This document shows, piece by piece, positions 1 through 8,284 of a DNA stretch of 64,000 nucleotides. Within the stretch, counting starts at the first letter, position 1. Every line of letters begins with the position of its first letter. The notes beneath the pieces are model-generated. The model was not told where the DNA came from. It saw only the letters and a list, made by a program, of their open reading frames with translations, and searched no databases. Origin of the DNA: Bacteroidales bacterium (GTDB taxonomy: Bacteria; Bacteroidota; Bacteroidia; Bacteroidales; BM520); contig JAISNV010000001.1 of the NCBI GenBank assembly GCA_031276035.1, forward strand, positions 1-64,000, written 5' to 3'. The position numbers and the translations under genes are program-made.

Positions 1-465
1 TTTGGTCTTGTAAATACTATACATGGAGATATTGTTGACAGATATAATACTGCCATCCCTCAATACATTGAATATGTTGTTAAAAATGATAGTATCAATA
101 TAAAAAATTATTTTTATGAGGAACATGAATGGGGGAGATATATAATTTGTAATGATACACTAAAAATGCAATGGATACAAAGGCCAATGAATTTAAACGA
201 TTATCCTTGGATTTCTTTTGAAATATGGTATAAGATTATTGATAAAAACACACTTGAACGTATTTATACAAGGCCTATATTTAAACAACAATCAGATATT
301 GATACTTATTATAATTATACGCAATTAACATTTAAATATGAACCGGCAAAATTTATTGCAACAAGCGTTCTTCCCTCTTCAGATGGATGGATAAAGAAAC
401 AAAAATGGTTTTGGAAAAACGAATCTGATTGGAAAGAGTATATGAAACAGTTTAAAAATAAATAA
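1..465 (+). CDS. Hypothetical protein, 5' end outside the window
   Basis: The reading frame is open from the first base of the window to the stop at 463-465, so this is the C-terminal 154 residues of a longer protein. An internal ATG at 166 could be mistaken for the start, but the same frame continues upstream without a stop. The visible part is soluble, rich in Trp, Tyr, Asn and Lys, and has no membrane segment or motif that I recognise. It lies 30 bp before a secreted T9SS protein on the same strand and could be part of the same surface-protein cluster. Function unknown. Confidence 0.6.
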   Translation, partial: FGLVNTIHGDIVDRYNTAIPQYIEYVVKNDSINIKNYFYEEHEWGRYIICNDTLKMQWIQRPMNLNDYPWISFEIWYKIIDKNTLERIYTRPIFKQQSDIDTYYNYTQLTFKYEPAKFIATSVLPSSDGWIKKQKWFWKNESDWKEYMKQFKNK

Positions 466-495
466 AATTAATTTTAATCTATAAATGTAATAATT

Positions 496-2022
496 ATGAG
501 AAAATACTTATTAATTGTAGCAATATTCATAATAGGATACATGCCATTTTTGTCGGCTCAGGAAAGCATAATTCCTCAAGTAACAAAAACTCAAACTTTC
601 AAAAGATTAAACAAAGATCACATCCAACACCAACAATTAGTTATAGAAAATGGTGAAGACTGGTGGCAACCGGATACAATAATACATTATTGCAATCCGG
701 TCCAATTAGATATACGTAAGATATATACTTATAATAATAGCGGTTATGTGTTGAGCATCGTATATCAAATGTTTACAAATAGTGAATGGGTTGATGATTA
801 TAAATATATTTATGAATATGATGAAAGAAACAATGTTTTGTCGGAATTATATCAAGAGTATATAAACGGTTGGATTAATAACTATAAAGACATATTCACT
901 TATGATTATAAAAATAATCTTTTAACAGAGTTAAGTACGTTATGGAATAATGCTGTTGAAGTATGGGAAAATTACTATTTATACACATACAAATATGATG
1001 GTAATAATAATATGCTGTTGGAATTATATCAAGAATGGTGGGAACAGGATGAATTGGTAAATGAATATCAGCATATTTATACCTATAACAATAATAATAT
1101 GATTACTGAGTTGTGGCAAGAATGGAGAAACGAGATATGGAAAGACGCCAGAAGAGAGACTTATACATATGATGAAAAAAACAATTTAACAACAAGCTTA
1201 TCTGAGATATATTCGTATGGTGATTGGAAAAACACATATTATATCATTTTCAGGTACGATATTAACAATAATTTAAGTACAATATTACAGCAAGAATGGA
1301 CAGGCAATATTTGGAAAGATTGGTCTCGTCGTTTATATGAATATGATTCAAATAATAATCGAATATTATATACCATAGAAGTTTTTTATGATAATATTTG
1401 GCAAAATAGTTCTAGAGAATTATCAACGTATGATGATACCAACAACATATTATCTGTCATTAATCAGGCATGGGAAAATAATTATTGGCAAAATAAAAAT
1501 AGGTACTTATATGATTATGATGATTATAATAATAGAGTAAACACTAAATATCAAACATACTTAACTACAGAATGGTCAAACCGAGAAAACTATACTTTTG
1601 AGTATGATGAAAATCACAATTGCTTTAATGGACAATCTTTTGTGTGGTCGGAAGAACAATGGGTAAATTCCAATGATAGATTTGATATATGGTACAATAA
1701 CAGTCAGAGCATTTACAATGTTAATCGTGAGAGTTATAAAGTACAACTCACTTACACCAAAACCCCCAAACCCGCCGGAATAGAAGAAATAAGACAATCT
1801 ACATCAGAAATAACTATTTACCCTAATCCTTCAAAAGATTATATTAATATCTCTGTAGAAAATGATGAAATAGAAAACGTTCAAATCTACAACCTGACCG
1901 GTAAATTAGTAAAACAAGAGAAATCAAACAAAATCAATATTAGCAATTTACCTGTAGGAATGTATATTATTAAGATTGAAGCTGATAGTGGAAATTGTAT
2001 TAAGAAAGTTATTAAAGATTAA
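496..2022 (+). CDS. Secreted YD-like repeat protein with T9SS sorting domain
   Basis: 508 residues. It begins with a signal peptide of about 21 residues ending in SAQ. Residues of about 75-400 form about eleven tandem repeats of about 29 residues, each with an aromatic-Tyr-Asp (YxYD) start, an Asn-rich NNN/KNN turn and a Trp in the second half, resembling YD or carbohydrate-binding surface repeats. The last 75 residues are a type IX secretion sorting domain (IYPNPSKDYINI, then NLTGKLV and LPVGMYIIKI, ending in KVIKD). It is probably exported through the outer membrane and held on the surface or released. The binding target is unknown. The tail is partly duplicated 1 kb downstream (2956-3100). 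Confidence 0.8.
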   Translation: MRKYLLIVAIFIIGYMPFLSAQESIIPQVTKTQTFKRLNKDHIQHQQLVIENGEDWWQPDTIIHYCNPVQLDIRKIYTYNNSGYVLSIVYQMFTNSEWVDDYKYIYEYDERNNVLSELYQEYINGWINNYKDIFTYDYKNNLLTELSTLWNNAVEVWENYYLYTYKYDGNNNMLLELYQEWWEQDELVNEYQHIYTYNNNNMITELWQEWRNEIWKDARRETYTYDEKNNLTTSLSEIYSYGDWKNTYYIIFRYDINNNLSTILQQEWTGNIWKDWSRRLYEYDSNNNRILYTIEVFYDNIWQNSSRELSTYDDTNNILSVINQAWENNYWQNKNRYLYDYDDYNNRVNTKYQTYLTTEWSNRENYTFEYDENHNCFNGQSFVWSEEQWVNSNDRFDIWYNNSQSIYNVNRESYKVQLTYTKTPKPAGIEEIRQSTSEITIYPNPSKDYINISVENDEIENVQIYNLTGKLVKQEKSNKINISNLPVGMYIIKIEADSGNCIKKVIKD

Positions 2023-2105
2023 AGAATGATAAACTCATGTTTAAATAATCTTTAATTATTTAACCTGATGATTTTTATCTTTACAGCGAAAATTCACTCT
2101 ATTTT

Positions 2106-2801
2106 ATGAAAAGATTTCTAATATATATATCATTAACACTATTCTATACAATTGTATTATCTGCTCAATCAGATTATGGATTACGGCTTACAATTAATGA
2201 CAGTATATTGGTTTTAGATAATAAAAAACAAGATGCGCTGAAAGTTAATGTAACCTTAGAATTCACCGATGATATTGATAATTTAGTTTTATATCATTTT
2301 AATGAAAATGTCATGCCATATTCTCCTTTTATGATTCTTTCCCCTGAAGACTATACACGCTTTAGTACATTAACTTTTTTCATTGAAGATAAAAATGGTA
2401 ATTTGGTTATTCCTAATCCCCATGTATTATTTGGGCATATAGAGGAGATACCATGGGATGTATATTTTTCTGTTGATAAAAGTAATTTAAGAATTATTTC
2501 TAATTATATTGAAGATTATGCAGGGTGTGATTTTTTAAATTATAAAATAGGTAAGAATATAATGTATGATAAGAAACAGGATTTTATTTTATACCCAATT
2601 TTATATGGATGTGTACCTTTGCCATGTTATACTAGATTAGCCCGTGGTGAGTATTATTTGTATTTCTTTTATAATATCAATTGGTATTATGGCGATTCAT
2701 TAAATAAAGAAGAAAGACAATGCGGGATAGACGTTACGGATAATGGAGCTCAATTTCTTGGAACCATTCAATCAAATAAAGTAAAATTAATAGTTAAATA
2801 A
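2106..2801 (+). CDS. Secreted hypothetical protein, 231 aa
   Basis: It starts with a clear signal peptide (MKRFLIYISLTLFYTIVLSAQ). The mature part of about 210 residues is predicted to be beta-rich, with alternating aromatic and polar residues and several Cys (for example near GCDF and GCVPLPCYT) that could form disulfides outside the cytoplasm. No T9SS tail or lipobox is seen, so a periplasmic location is most likely. I do not recognise the family. It stands 83 bp after the repeat protein on the same strand. Confidence 0.6.
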   Translation: MKRFLIYISLTLFYTIVLSAQSDYGLRLTINDSILVLDNKKQDALKVNVTLEFTDDIDNLVLYHFNENVMPYSPFMILSPEDYTRFSTLTFFIEDKNGNLVIPNPHVLFGHIEEIPWDVYFSVDKSNLRIISNYIEDYAGCDFLNYKIGKNIMYDKKQDFILYPILYGCVPLPCYTRLARGEYYLYFFYNINWYYGDSLNKEERQCGIDVTDNGAQFLGTIQSNKVKLIVK

Positions 2802-2955
2802 AAAAAATATAAATTATTGCAAATCCCTAAATATCCAAATTAATAAAACAAAATATTATTAAAAAGTTTTTACTAATTTTATTTACACCTCATATTGTGC
2901 CTATGTCTAAATCAACTGCATAGCAAATAAATATTTTTAAGTTAAAGGAAATCAA

Positions 2956-3100
2956 GAATCTATAGCCCGACAGGGAAATTAGTAAAACAAGGGAAATAAA
3001 ATAAAACAAAATCAATATTAGCAATTTACCTGTAGGAATGTATATTATTAAGGTCGAAACTGATGCTGGGGATTGTATTAAGAAAATAATTAAGGATTAA
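2956..3100 (+). pseudogene. Degenerate duplicate of a T9SS C-terminal domain
   Basis: This stretch aligns closely with 1884-2022, the end of the YD-repeat protein: the same SNLPVGMYIIK-coding stretch and the same ending (KKIIKD then stop at 3098-3100). The front part carries substitutions and extra bases (an insertion near 2990-3000) that break the frame, and there is no signal peptide or body upstream. It is best read as the remnant tail of a second T9SS protein, left by duplication or recombination between similar tails. The surrounding 2802-3271 holds no other gene that I can support. Confidence 0.7.
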
Positions 3101-3229
3101 AGTGGCGAATAAAATTTCAACATTTATAAATTTAATAATGAAATTTGGAATCCACAAAAATTATTCGGGATTAAGAGTAGGTAAATGTAACAAATTAATT
3201 TTTAAGATATTTATTATTGTAATTATTCA

Positions 3230-3261
3230 TTGTAAATTATCAATTAAAAAAGCTATTTTTG
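3230..3261 (+). promoter_or_regulatory. Bacteroidota-type promoter for tsaB
   Basis: TTG at 3230-3232 and TATTTTTG at 3254-3261, separated by 21 bp, match the known TTTG/TAnnTTTG promoter layout of this phylum. The tsaB start codon is only 11 bases after the -7 box, so the message would have a very short leader. Confidence 0.5.
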
Positions 3262-3271
3262 CAAAAAACAA

Positions 3272-3964
3272 ATGCCGAGAATATTGTATATAGAATCCGC
3301 AACGTCTGTATGTTCCGTTGTATTAGCCGAAGGAGAAAGCATTATCTCAGTTCGCGAGAGTCAAGCAAGTAACAGTCATTCCGAATTACTTACCGATTTC
3401 ATTTATCAGATCCTGAAAGAAAATTCATTTAAAGTTGATGATTTAGATGCTGTTGCGGTTAGCAAAGGCCCGGGATCATACACAGGCCTACGCATTGGTG
3501 TTTCTGCCGCAAAAGGATTATGCTACTCTGCAAATATTCCTTTAATTGCTGTTGACACGCTTTGTTCTATGGCTTATGGCGCCGAAAATCCGCACATAAA
3601 TACTAACTTCTACTGTCCGATGATTGATGCAAGACGAATGGAGGTTTACACCGCTTTATATGATTCTAATATAGATATTATTTCAAATATTGAAGCAAAA
3701 GTTATTGATGAAAATTCTTTTCAAGATATACTGAGAAATGATAAAATATTATTCTTCGGGGACGGAATGCCTAAATGTAAAAACTTTATTAAATCAGCTA
3801 ATGCAATATTTGATGATAATTATGTCATTTCCGCAAAATCCTTAATTAAACCGGCGCTTAATAAATTTGAGGTTAAAGATTTTGAAGACATTGCATATTT
3901 TGAGCCGTTTTACTTAAAAGATTTCATAGCCGGAAAACCGTCGGTGAAAGCATTATATGAATAA
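3272..3964 (+). CDS. tsaB: tRNA threonylcarbamoyladenosine biosynthesis protein TsaB
   Basis: 230 residues, the usual length for TsaB. The ASKHA fold is shown by the N-terminal strand ILYIESAT (a degenerate phosphate-1 loop), NSHSELL, and the signature GPGSYTGLRIG near residues 68-78. With TsaD and TsaE it transfers threonylcarbamoyl to A37 of tRNAs that read ANN codons; TsaB itself is a scaffold without catalysis. The partner genes are not in this window. The gene is monocistronic, with a promoter just upstream and an intrinsic terminator after it. An upstream overlapping 63-codon frame (3102-3293) is not thought to be real. Confidence 0.93.
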   Translation: MPRILYIESATSVCSVVLAEGESIISVRESQASNSHSELLTDFIYQILKENSFKVDDLDAVAVSKGPGSYTGLRIGVSAAKGLCYSANIPLIAVDTLCSMAYGAENPHINTNFYCPMIDARRMEVYTALYDSNIDIISNIEAKVIDENSFQDILRNDKILFFGDGMPKCKNFIKSANAIFDDNYVISAKSLIKPALNKFEVKDFEDIAYFEPFYLKDFIAGKPSVKALYE

Positions 3965-3995
3965 GCCTCCAATGTTTTTAGTTTTCAATCTTAGG

Positions 3996-4026
3996 AATTT
4001 CATTTCCAACGAAGTGAAATTTTTTA
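3996..4026 (+). terminator. Intrinsic terminator of tsaB
   Basis: AATTTCATTTC, a CAAC loop, then GAAGTGAAATT and a T-run: an 11-bp stem with one T·G pair. It lies 32 bp after the tsaB stop. Confidence 0.7.
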
Positions 4027-4160
4027 TGAAATTCAATATGTAATTTCGATACTAAGAAAATTATCTTTAAATAAGATTCTCATAATTAAAATTTATACAT
4101 TCCAGAATTTAAGATTCAAAGATTGTTTTATAATTTTAATAGCTTTATTCCGTCTCCTTT

Positions 4161-4676
4161 TCAACTACCCCTACCTTTTGCATGAAACAAGAGTTGGTCT
4201 ATAATTACAAAACAACTTGTAATAATTGTGTTTATCAAAATATGCAATAAAGTTGTAAAGAAATGTTTAAGAGTAAATACATCCAAAAAGAACAAAGTAG
4301 TATGATGTATAAATACAAATATTAGCATAAATATAATAAATGAACTTATTCCAAACCAATGTATTTCAGGAATAACTCCTTGTTTTATTTCTCTGACATT
4401 GTGAAAAAGCCTTATTAAGAACGGACGCACAGCACATGCTAATACACATGCAGCTGCATGTACACCTAAAACTCCTGAAAATAAATCTATTGTAATCCCT
4501 GTAACAAATCCTAATACCAATAAAAACCAATTCTTAATGTGAATTGGTAATAATATTAGGAATATTAAATAAATGTATGGATTATAATATCCGAACAATC
4601 TTATATTATTAAATATCAGAACTTGTAGAAGCATCAAGACAATAAATCGTATTATGTGCGGATATATTTTATTCAT
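4161..4676 (-). CDS. mreD: Rod shape-determining protein MreD
   Basis: 171 residues with about five hydrophobic membrane segments, as in MreD. It is the inner-membrane partner of MreC in the elongasome that guides lateral peptidoglycan synthesis. The identification rests on size, topology and position directly after mreC, with an 8-bp overlap of the mreC stop that suggests translational coupling. In many Bacteroidota mrdA (PBP2) and rodA follow here, but this cluster ends at mreD and meets tsaB tail to tail. Confidence 0.85.
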   Translation of the reverse strand: MNKIYPHIIRFIVLMLLQVLIFNNIRLFGYYNPYIYLIFLILLPIHIKNWFLLVLGFVTGITIDLFSGVLGVHAAACVLACAVRPFLIRLFHNVREIKQGVIPEIHWFGISSFIIFMLIFVFIHHTTLFFLDVFTLKHFFTTLLHILINTIITSCFVIIDQLLFHAKGRGS

Positions 4677-5511
4677 TTAAATTAATTAATAAAGAGTCTG
4701 TCTCCTGTTTAAACAAATTATCTATAACATAAACCAAATTAAGTTTTCTATAGTCTTCAATAAAAGAAACTTCAATATTATAGAAACCATTTCCATTATT
4801 GTAAGAATAATTACTAATGATTCCTATAGGTATATTATAGGGATATCTTTGTGTTCGTCCACTCGTAACAATAGTATCACCTATATTTATTCTGGCATGG
4901 AGAGGAATTCCGCTCATCTCCCCTATTCTGTAATTATTGCTATTCCAGCTAATAATACCAAATTCGTCATCATTATTAAGTTTCGCACTTATTTTCGAAC
5001 GAGAGTGTAGAACAGGCATAATGGCAGCATAATGTTCGGATACATTTACAACAACACCCACTACACTAATCGGGGATATTACACCCATATTAACTTCTAT
5101 TCCGTCAACCTTTCCTTTATTAATTAATATATGGTTGTTTCTTTTATTTACCGAATTATTTATAACCTTCGCCGGAATATATTTATACTGCTGATAATTA
5201 CTATGAGGGGTAAAAATTGATGAGTCCGCTGGCAATTCAATTCTCAAATCATCTCTAAAAGATTCAGGTAACAAACTTCTTAAATAGGCATTTTCCTCTT
5301 GTAAGGTTTTATTTGTTGATTTCAGTTTAAAGAAATCTGTAATATTTGAAGAAATATCAAAAACTTTACCTTCTATAGAAGTAACAAATGATCCCGAGAC
5401 AGCTCTTTGATAATCGTTTGTACTAAGTACTAACCACAAAGCTATTACTTCGAGTATAATAAATACAAATATAAAATTATGCTTCAGTAAAAACCTAAAA
5501 AAGTTGAGCAT
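4669..5511 (-). CDS. mreC: Rod shape-determining protein MreC
   Basis: 280 residues. There is an N-terminal membrane anchor (about residues 10-30), a coiled-coil-like segment around SNITDFFKLKSTNKTLQEEN, then the periplasmic beta domain with the family patterns VINNSVNKRNNHILINKG, GVISPISVVGVV and SGRTQRYPYNIPIGII. It links cytoplasmic MreB filaments to the wall synthases in the periplasm. It lies 15 bp after mreB and overlaps mreD, in a purH-mreB-mreC-mreD transcription unit. Confidence 0.93.
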   Translation of the reverse strand: MLNFFRFLLKHNFIFVFIILEVIALWLVLSTNDYQRAVSGSFVTSIEGKVFDISSNITDFFKLKSTNKTLQEENAYLRSLLPESFRDDLRIELPADSSIFTPHSNYQQYKYIPAKVINNSVNKRNNHILINKGKVDGIEVNMGVISPISVVGVVVNVSEHYAAIMPVLHSRSKISAKLNNDDEFGIISWNSNNYRIGEMSGIPLHARINIGDTIVTSGRTQRYPYNIPIGIISNYSYNNGNGFYNIEVSFIEDYRKLNLVYVIDNLFKQETDSLLINLNE

Positions 5512-5526
5512 AATTTAGTTTTAATA

Positions 5527-6549
5527 TTATTTAATCAAGAAAGTAAATTTATCGAAATTTTTAAGCGCAATACCTGTGCCTCGTGCAACGGCTCTAAGCG
5601 GATCGTCTGCAACAACAACCGGTAATTCGGTCATACGTGTAATACGTTTATCCAAACCTCGTAATAATGAACCGCCGCCTGCAAGATATATTCCTGTTCT
5701 ATAAATATCAGCCGACAACTCAGGTGGGGTTTTTTCCAAAGCATTTAAAATTGCCGTTTCAATTTTAGATATCGATTTATCTATCGCATCACAAATTTCA
5801 GAATAGTTAACCTTAATAGCTTTCGGAATACCAGTTAACATATCCCTTCCGTGCACTTCAAAATCTTCCGGTTTAATATCCAAATCTTTAATAGCCGCTC
5901 CTACCTCTATTTTAATTCTCTCGGCTGTTCTTTCCCCAATACTTATTTTATGTTCTATTCTCATATACTCTACAATATCGGAGTTGAGGTCGTCTCCTGC
6001 AGTACGAATAGAAGTATTATTTACAATACCGCCGAGTGAAATGACAGCAATCTCAGATGTACCGCCACCAATATCAACAATCATATTTCCAGTCGGTTCA
6101 AGAACATCAATACCTATACCGATAGCAGCAGCCATTGGTTCATGTATTAATTTTACTTCCCTTGCTCCGGCTTGTTCTGCGGAATCTTTAACGGCTCTTT
6201 CTTCAACATCAGTAATACCTGAGGGAATACAAATTACCATTTTTAATGCCGGCGAAAATAACCCGCGTTTCATATTAACCATCTTAATAAATTCGCGAAT
6301 CATATGTTCTGCCGATTGAAAATCTGCTATTACACCATCTCTCAACGGTCTTATCGTTTTAATATTTTCATGCGTTCTTCCATGCATCATCATTGCACGT
6401 TTTCCTACAGCTAATATTTTTCCGGTATTCTGTTCTATAGCCACAATTGACGGTTCGTCAACCACAACTTTATCATTATATATTATAAGGGTATTAGCAG
6501 TACCCAAATCTATTGCTATTTCTTTTGTGAAAAAGTTAAATGCACCCAT
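5527..6549 (-). CDS. mreB: Rod shape-determining protein MreB
   Basis: 340 residues, full length for this bacterial actin homologue. Visible ATPase elements are the phosphate-1 loop AIDLGTANT near residue 12, the phosphate-2 loop IVDIGGGTSE near 158-167, and the adenosine motif YLAGGGSLLRGL near the C-terminus. It polymerises under the inner membrane and directs the elongation machinery, so the organism is probably rod-shaped or elongated. It follows purH by 8 bp and precedes mreC by 15 bp. Confidence 0.97.
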   Translation of the reverse strand: MGAFNFFTKEIAIDLGTANTLIIYNDKVVVDEPSIVAIEQNTGKILAVGKRAMMMHGRTHENIKTIRPLRDGVIADFQSAEHMIREFIKMVNMKRGLFSPALKMVICIPSGITDVEERAVKDSAEQAGAREVKLIHEPMAAAIGIGIDVLEPTGNMIVDIGGGTSEIAVISLGGIVNNTSIRTAGDDLNSDIVEYMRIEHKISIGERTAERIKIEVGAAIKDLDIKPEDFEVHGRDMLTGIPKAIKVNYSEICDAIDKSISKIETAILNALEKTPPELSADIYRTGIYLAGGGSLLRGLDKRITRMTELPVVVADDPLRAVARGTGIALKNFDKFTFLIK

Positions 6550-6557
6550 ATTCGTTT

Positions 6558-8084
6558 TTAGTGTTTAAAATGACGATGACCTGTAAAAATCATTTTCATA
6601 TTATTATCATTGCAAAATTCTATACTATCATTATCTCTAACAGACCCACCCGGTTGAATTACAGCCATAATACCTTCTTCTTTTGCAATTTCAACACAAT
6701 CCGCAAAGGGGAAGAAAGCATCGGAACCCATAACCGCACCGTTTAAATCGAAACCGAAAGATTTTGCTTTTATTATCGCTTGTCTTAATGCATCTACTCT
6801 TGAAGTTTGACCGGTGCCGCTACCTATCAACTGTTTATTTTTAACTAAGGTAATTGCATTAGATTTTATGTGCTTAACAGCAATATTTGCAAAAATCAAA
6901 TCTTCAATCTCGTGTTCATCAGGTCTAGTAATTGTAACGTAATTAAAGTCGTTAATATTATCCGTTATATTATCATAATCTTGAGTTAGACATCCGTTTA
7001 AAATTGATTTAAAAGAAGTTTGTTCAATATTATTACTATTCCTTTTCAGGATAATTCTATTTTTCTTTGATTTAAGTATTTCGAGAGCCTCTTTGGTATA
7101 ATCTGTCGCTAAAATTATTTCGAAAAAAAGTTTATTGATTTCATTGGCAAGTTCAACATTATTAACAGCTCCATTAAGGAAAATAACACCGCCGAAAGCA
7201 GAAACCGGATCACAGGCAAGGGCATCAATCCAAGCTTGCAGTAAATTCTCCCTTGAAGCCAATCCGCACGCATTAGTATGTTTAATAATGGCGACCGAAG
7301 GCTCCGTAAACTCATTAATTAATCTAATGCCGGAATCCAAATCAACTAAATTATTATAAGATAATTCTTTTCCGTGAAGTTGAGTAAAAATCTCATCAAG
7401 ATTTCCATAGAAATCGGCCGACTGATGAGGATTTTCTCCATATCTTAATGAAATACCGTTTTTATAATTAATCTTAAATGCATTAACATCATTATTCTTA
7501 TTAAAATAATTAAAAATAATAGAATCATAATAAGAAGATACATTAAAAGCATTTGTTGCCATTTTTCGTCTATACTCTAAAGTAGTTTGACAATCATTAT
7601 CATTAAGTACTTCAACCAACTCAGGAACTTGATTAACATCAGAAATTATAATAATATCATTAAAATTTTTGGCGGCAGCTCTTATCAGAGATATTCCGCC
7701 TATATCAATCTTTTCAATTATTTCGGCATCATTTGCGCCGCTTTTCACTGTATTCTCAAAAGGATAAAGATCAACCACAACCAAATCTACCGACGGAATT
7801 TCATACTCAGCAACATCAGCCATATCTTTCTCGTTATCTCGTCTATTAAGAATAGCGCCAAAAACTTTCGGATGCAAAGTTTTTACTCTTCCTCCCAAAA
7901 TTGAAGGATAGCCTGTAATATCTTCAACTTTTGTCAACCGAGCCGAATAATTTTTCGATTTAATATAATCATACGTACCTCCTGTAGTTAAAATCTCAAC
8001 ATTATTTCTTTGCAGTACGCTCAATAATTCATCAATACCATTCTTATTAAAAATAGAAATAAGCGCTTTTTTTACGGTTTTCAT
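6558..8084 (-). CDS. purH: Bifunctional AICAR formyltransferase / IMP cyclohydrolase PurH
   Basis: 508 residues, typical of PurH. The N-terminal IMP cyclohydrolase domain shows LTTGGT, GGRVKTLHPK and DLYPFE. The C-terminal transformylase domain shows LRYGENPHQSADFYG, KHTNACG, GQTSRVDA and the ending VIQPGGSVRD, FTGHRHFKH. It catalyses the last two steps of IMP synthesis in the cytoplasm. It is the first gene of the unit that continues into mreB; purH next to mreB is a common Bacteroidota arrangement. The start ATG at 8084 fits the family N-terminus VKKALISIFNK. Confidence 0.97.
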   Translation of the reverse strand: MKTVKKALISIFNKNGIDELLSVLQRNNVEILTTGGTYDYIKSKNYSARLTKVEDITGYPSILGGRVKTLHPKVFGAILNRRDNEKDMADVAEYEIPSVDLVVVDLYPFENTVKSGANDAEIIEKIDIGGISLIRAAAKNFNDIIIISDVNQVPELVEVLNDNDCQTTLEYRRKMATNAFNVSSYYDSIIFNYFNKNNDVNAFKINYKNGISLRYGENPHQSADFYGNLDEIFTQLHGKELSYNNLVDLDSGIRLINEFTEPSVAIIKHTNACGLASRENLLQAWIDALACDPVSAFGGVIFLNGAVNNVELANEINKLFFEIILATDYTKEALEILKSKKNRIILKRNSNNIEQTSFKSILNGCLTQDYDNITDNINDFNYVTITRPDEHEIEDLIFANIAVKHIKSNAITLVKNKQLIGSGTGQTSRVDALRQAIIKAKSFGFDLNGAVMGSDAFFPFADCVEIAKEEGIMAVIQPGGSVRDNDSIEFCNDNNMKMIFTGHRHFKH

Positions 8085-8284
8085 ACGGAAAAGTGGATAA
8101 ATTTTATTTATTTGATTGTGTTTTAAGCAATTTTTTTATTACTTTTTTTCACGTTTTAATTTGCAATGTTATGCAATTTTTTGATAATTACCAACATTAT
8201 TTCGAAAAAAAATTTATTTATTTTTTTTTGTAAAATTAAAATTTTTATTATATTTTTACAGTTGAAATTAGTTTAGTATTTTAT

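Noticed and set aside
720..1690. CRISPR array
   Set aside because: The period of about 87 bases is due to repeats in the encoded protein, with an open reading frame throughout and no identical DNA repeats.
3102..3293. 63-codon frame upstream of tsaB
   Set aside because: It overlaps the tsaB start and its promoter, and it begins directly after the T9SS remnant without a leader. Its composition is not protein-like.
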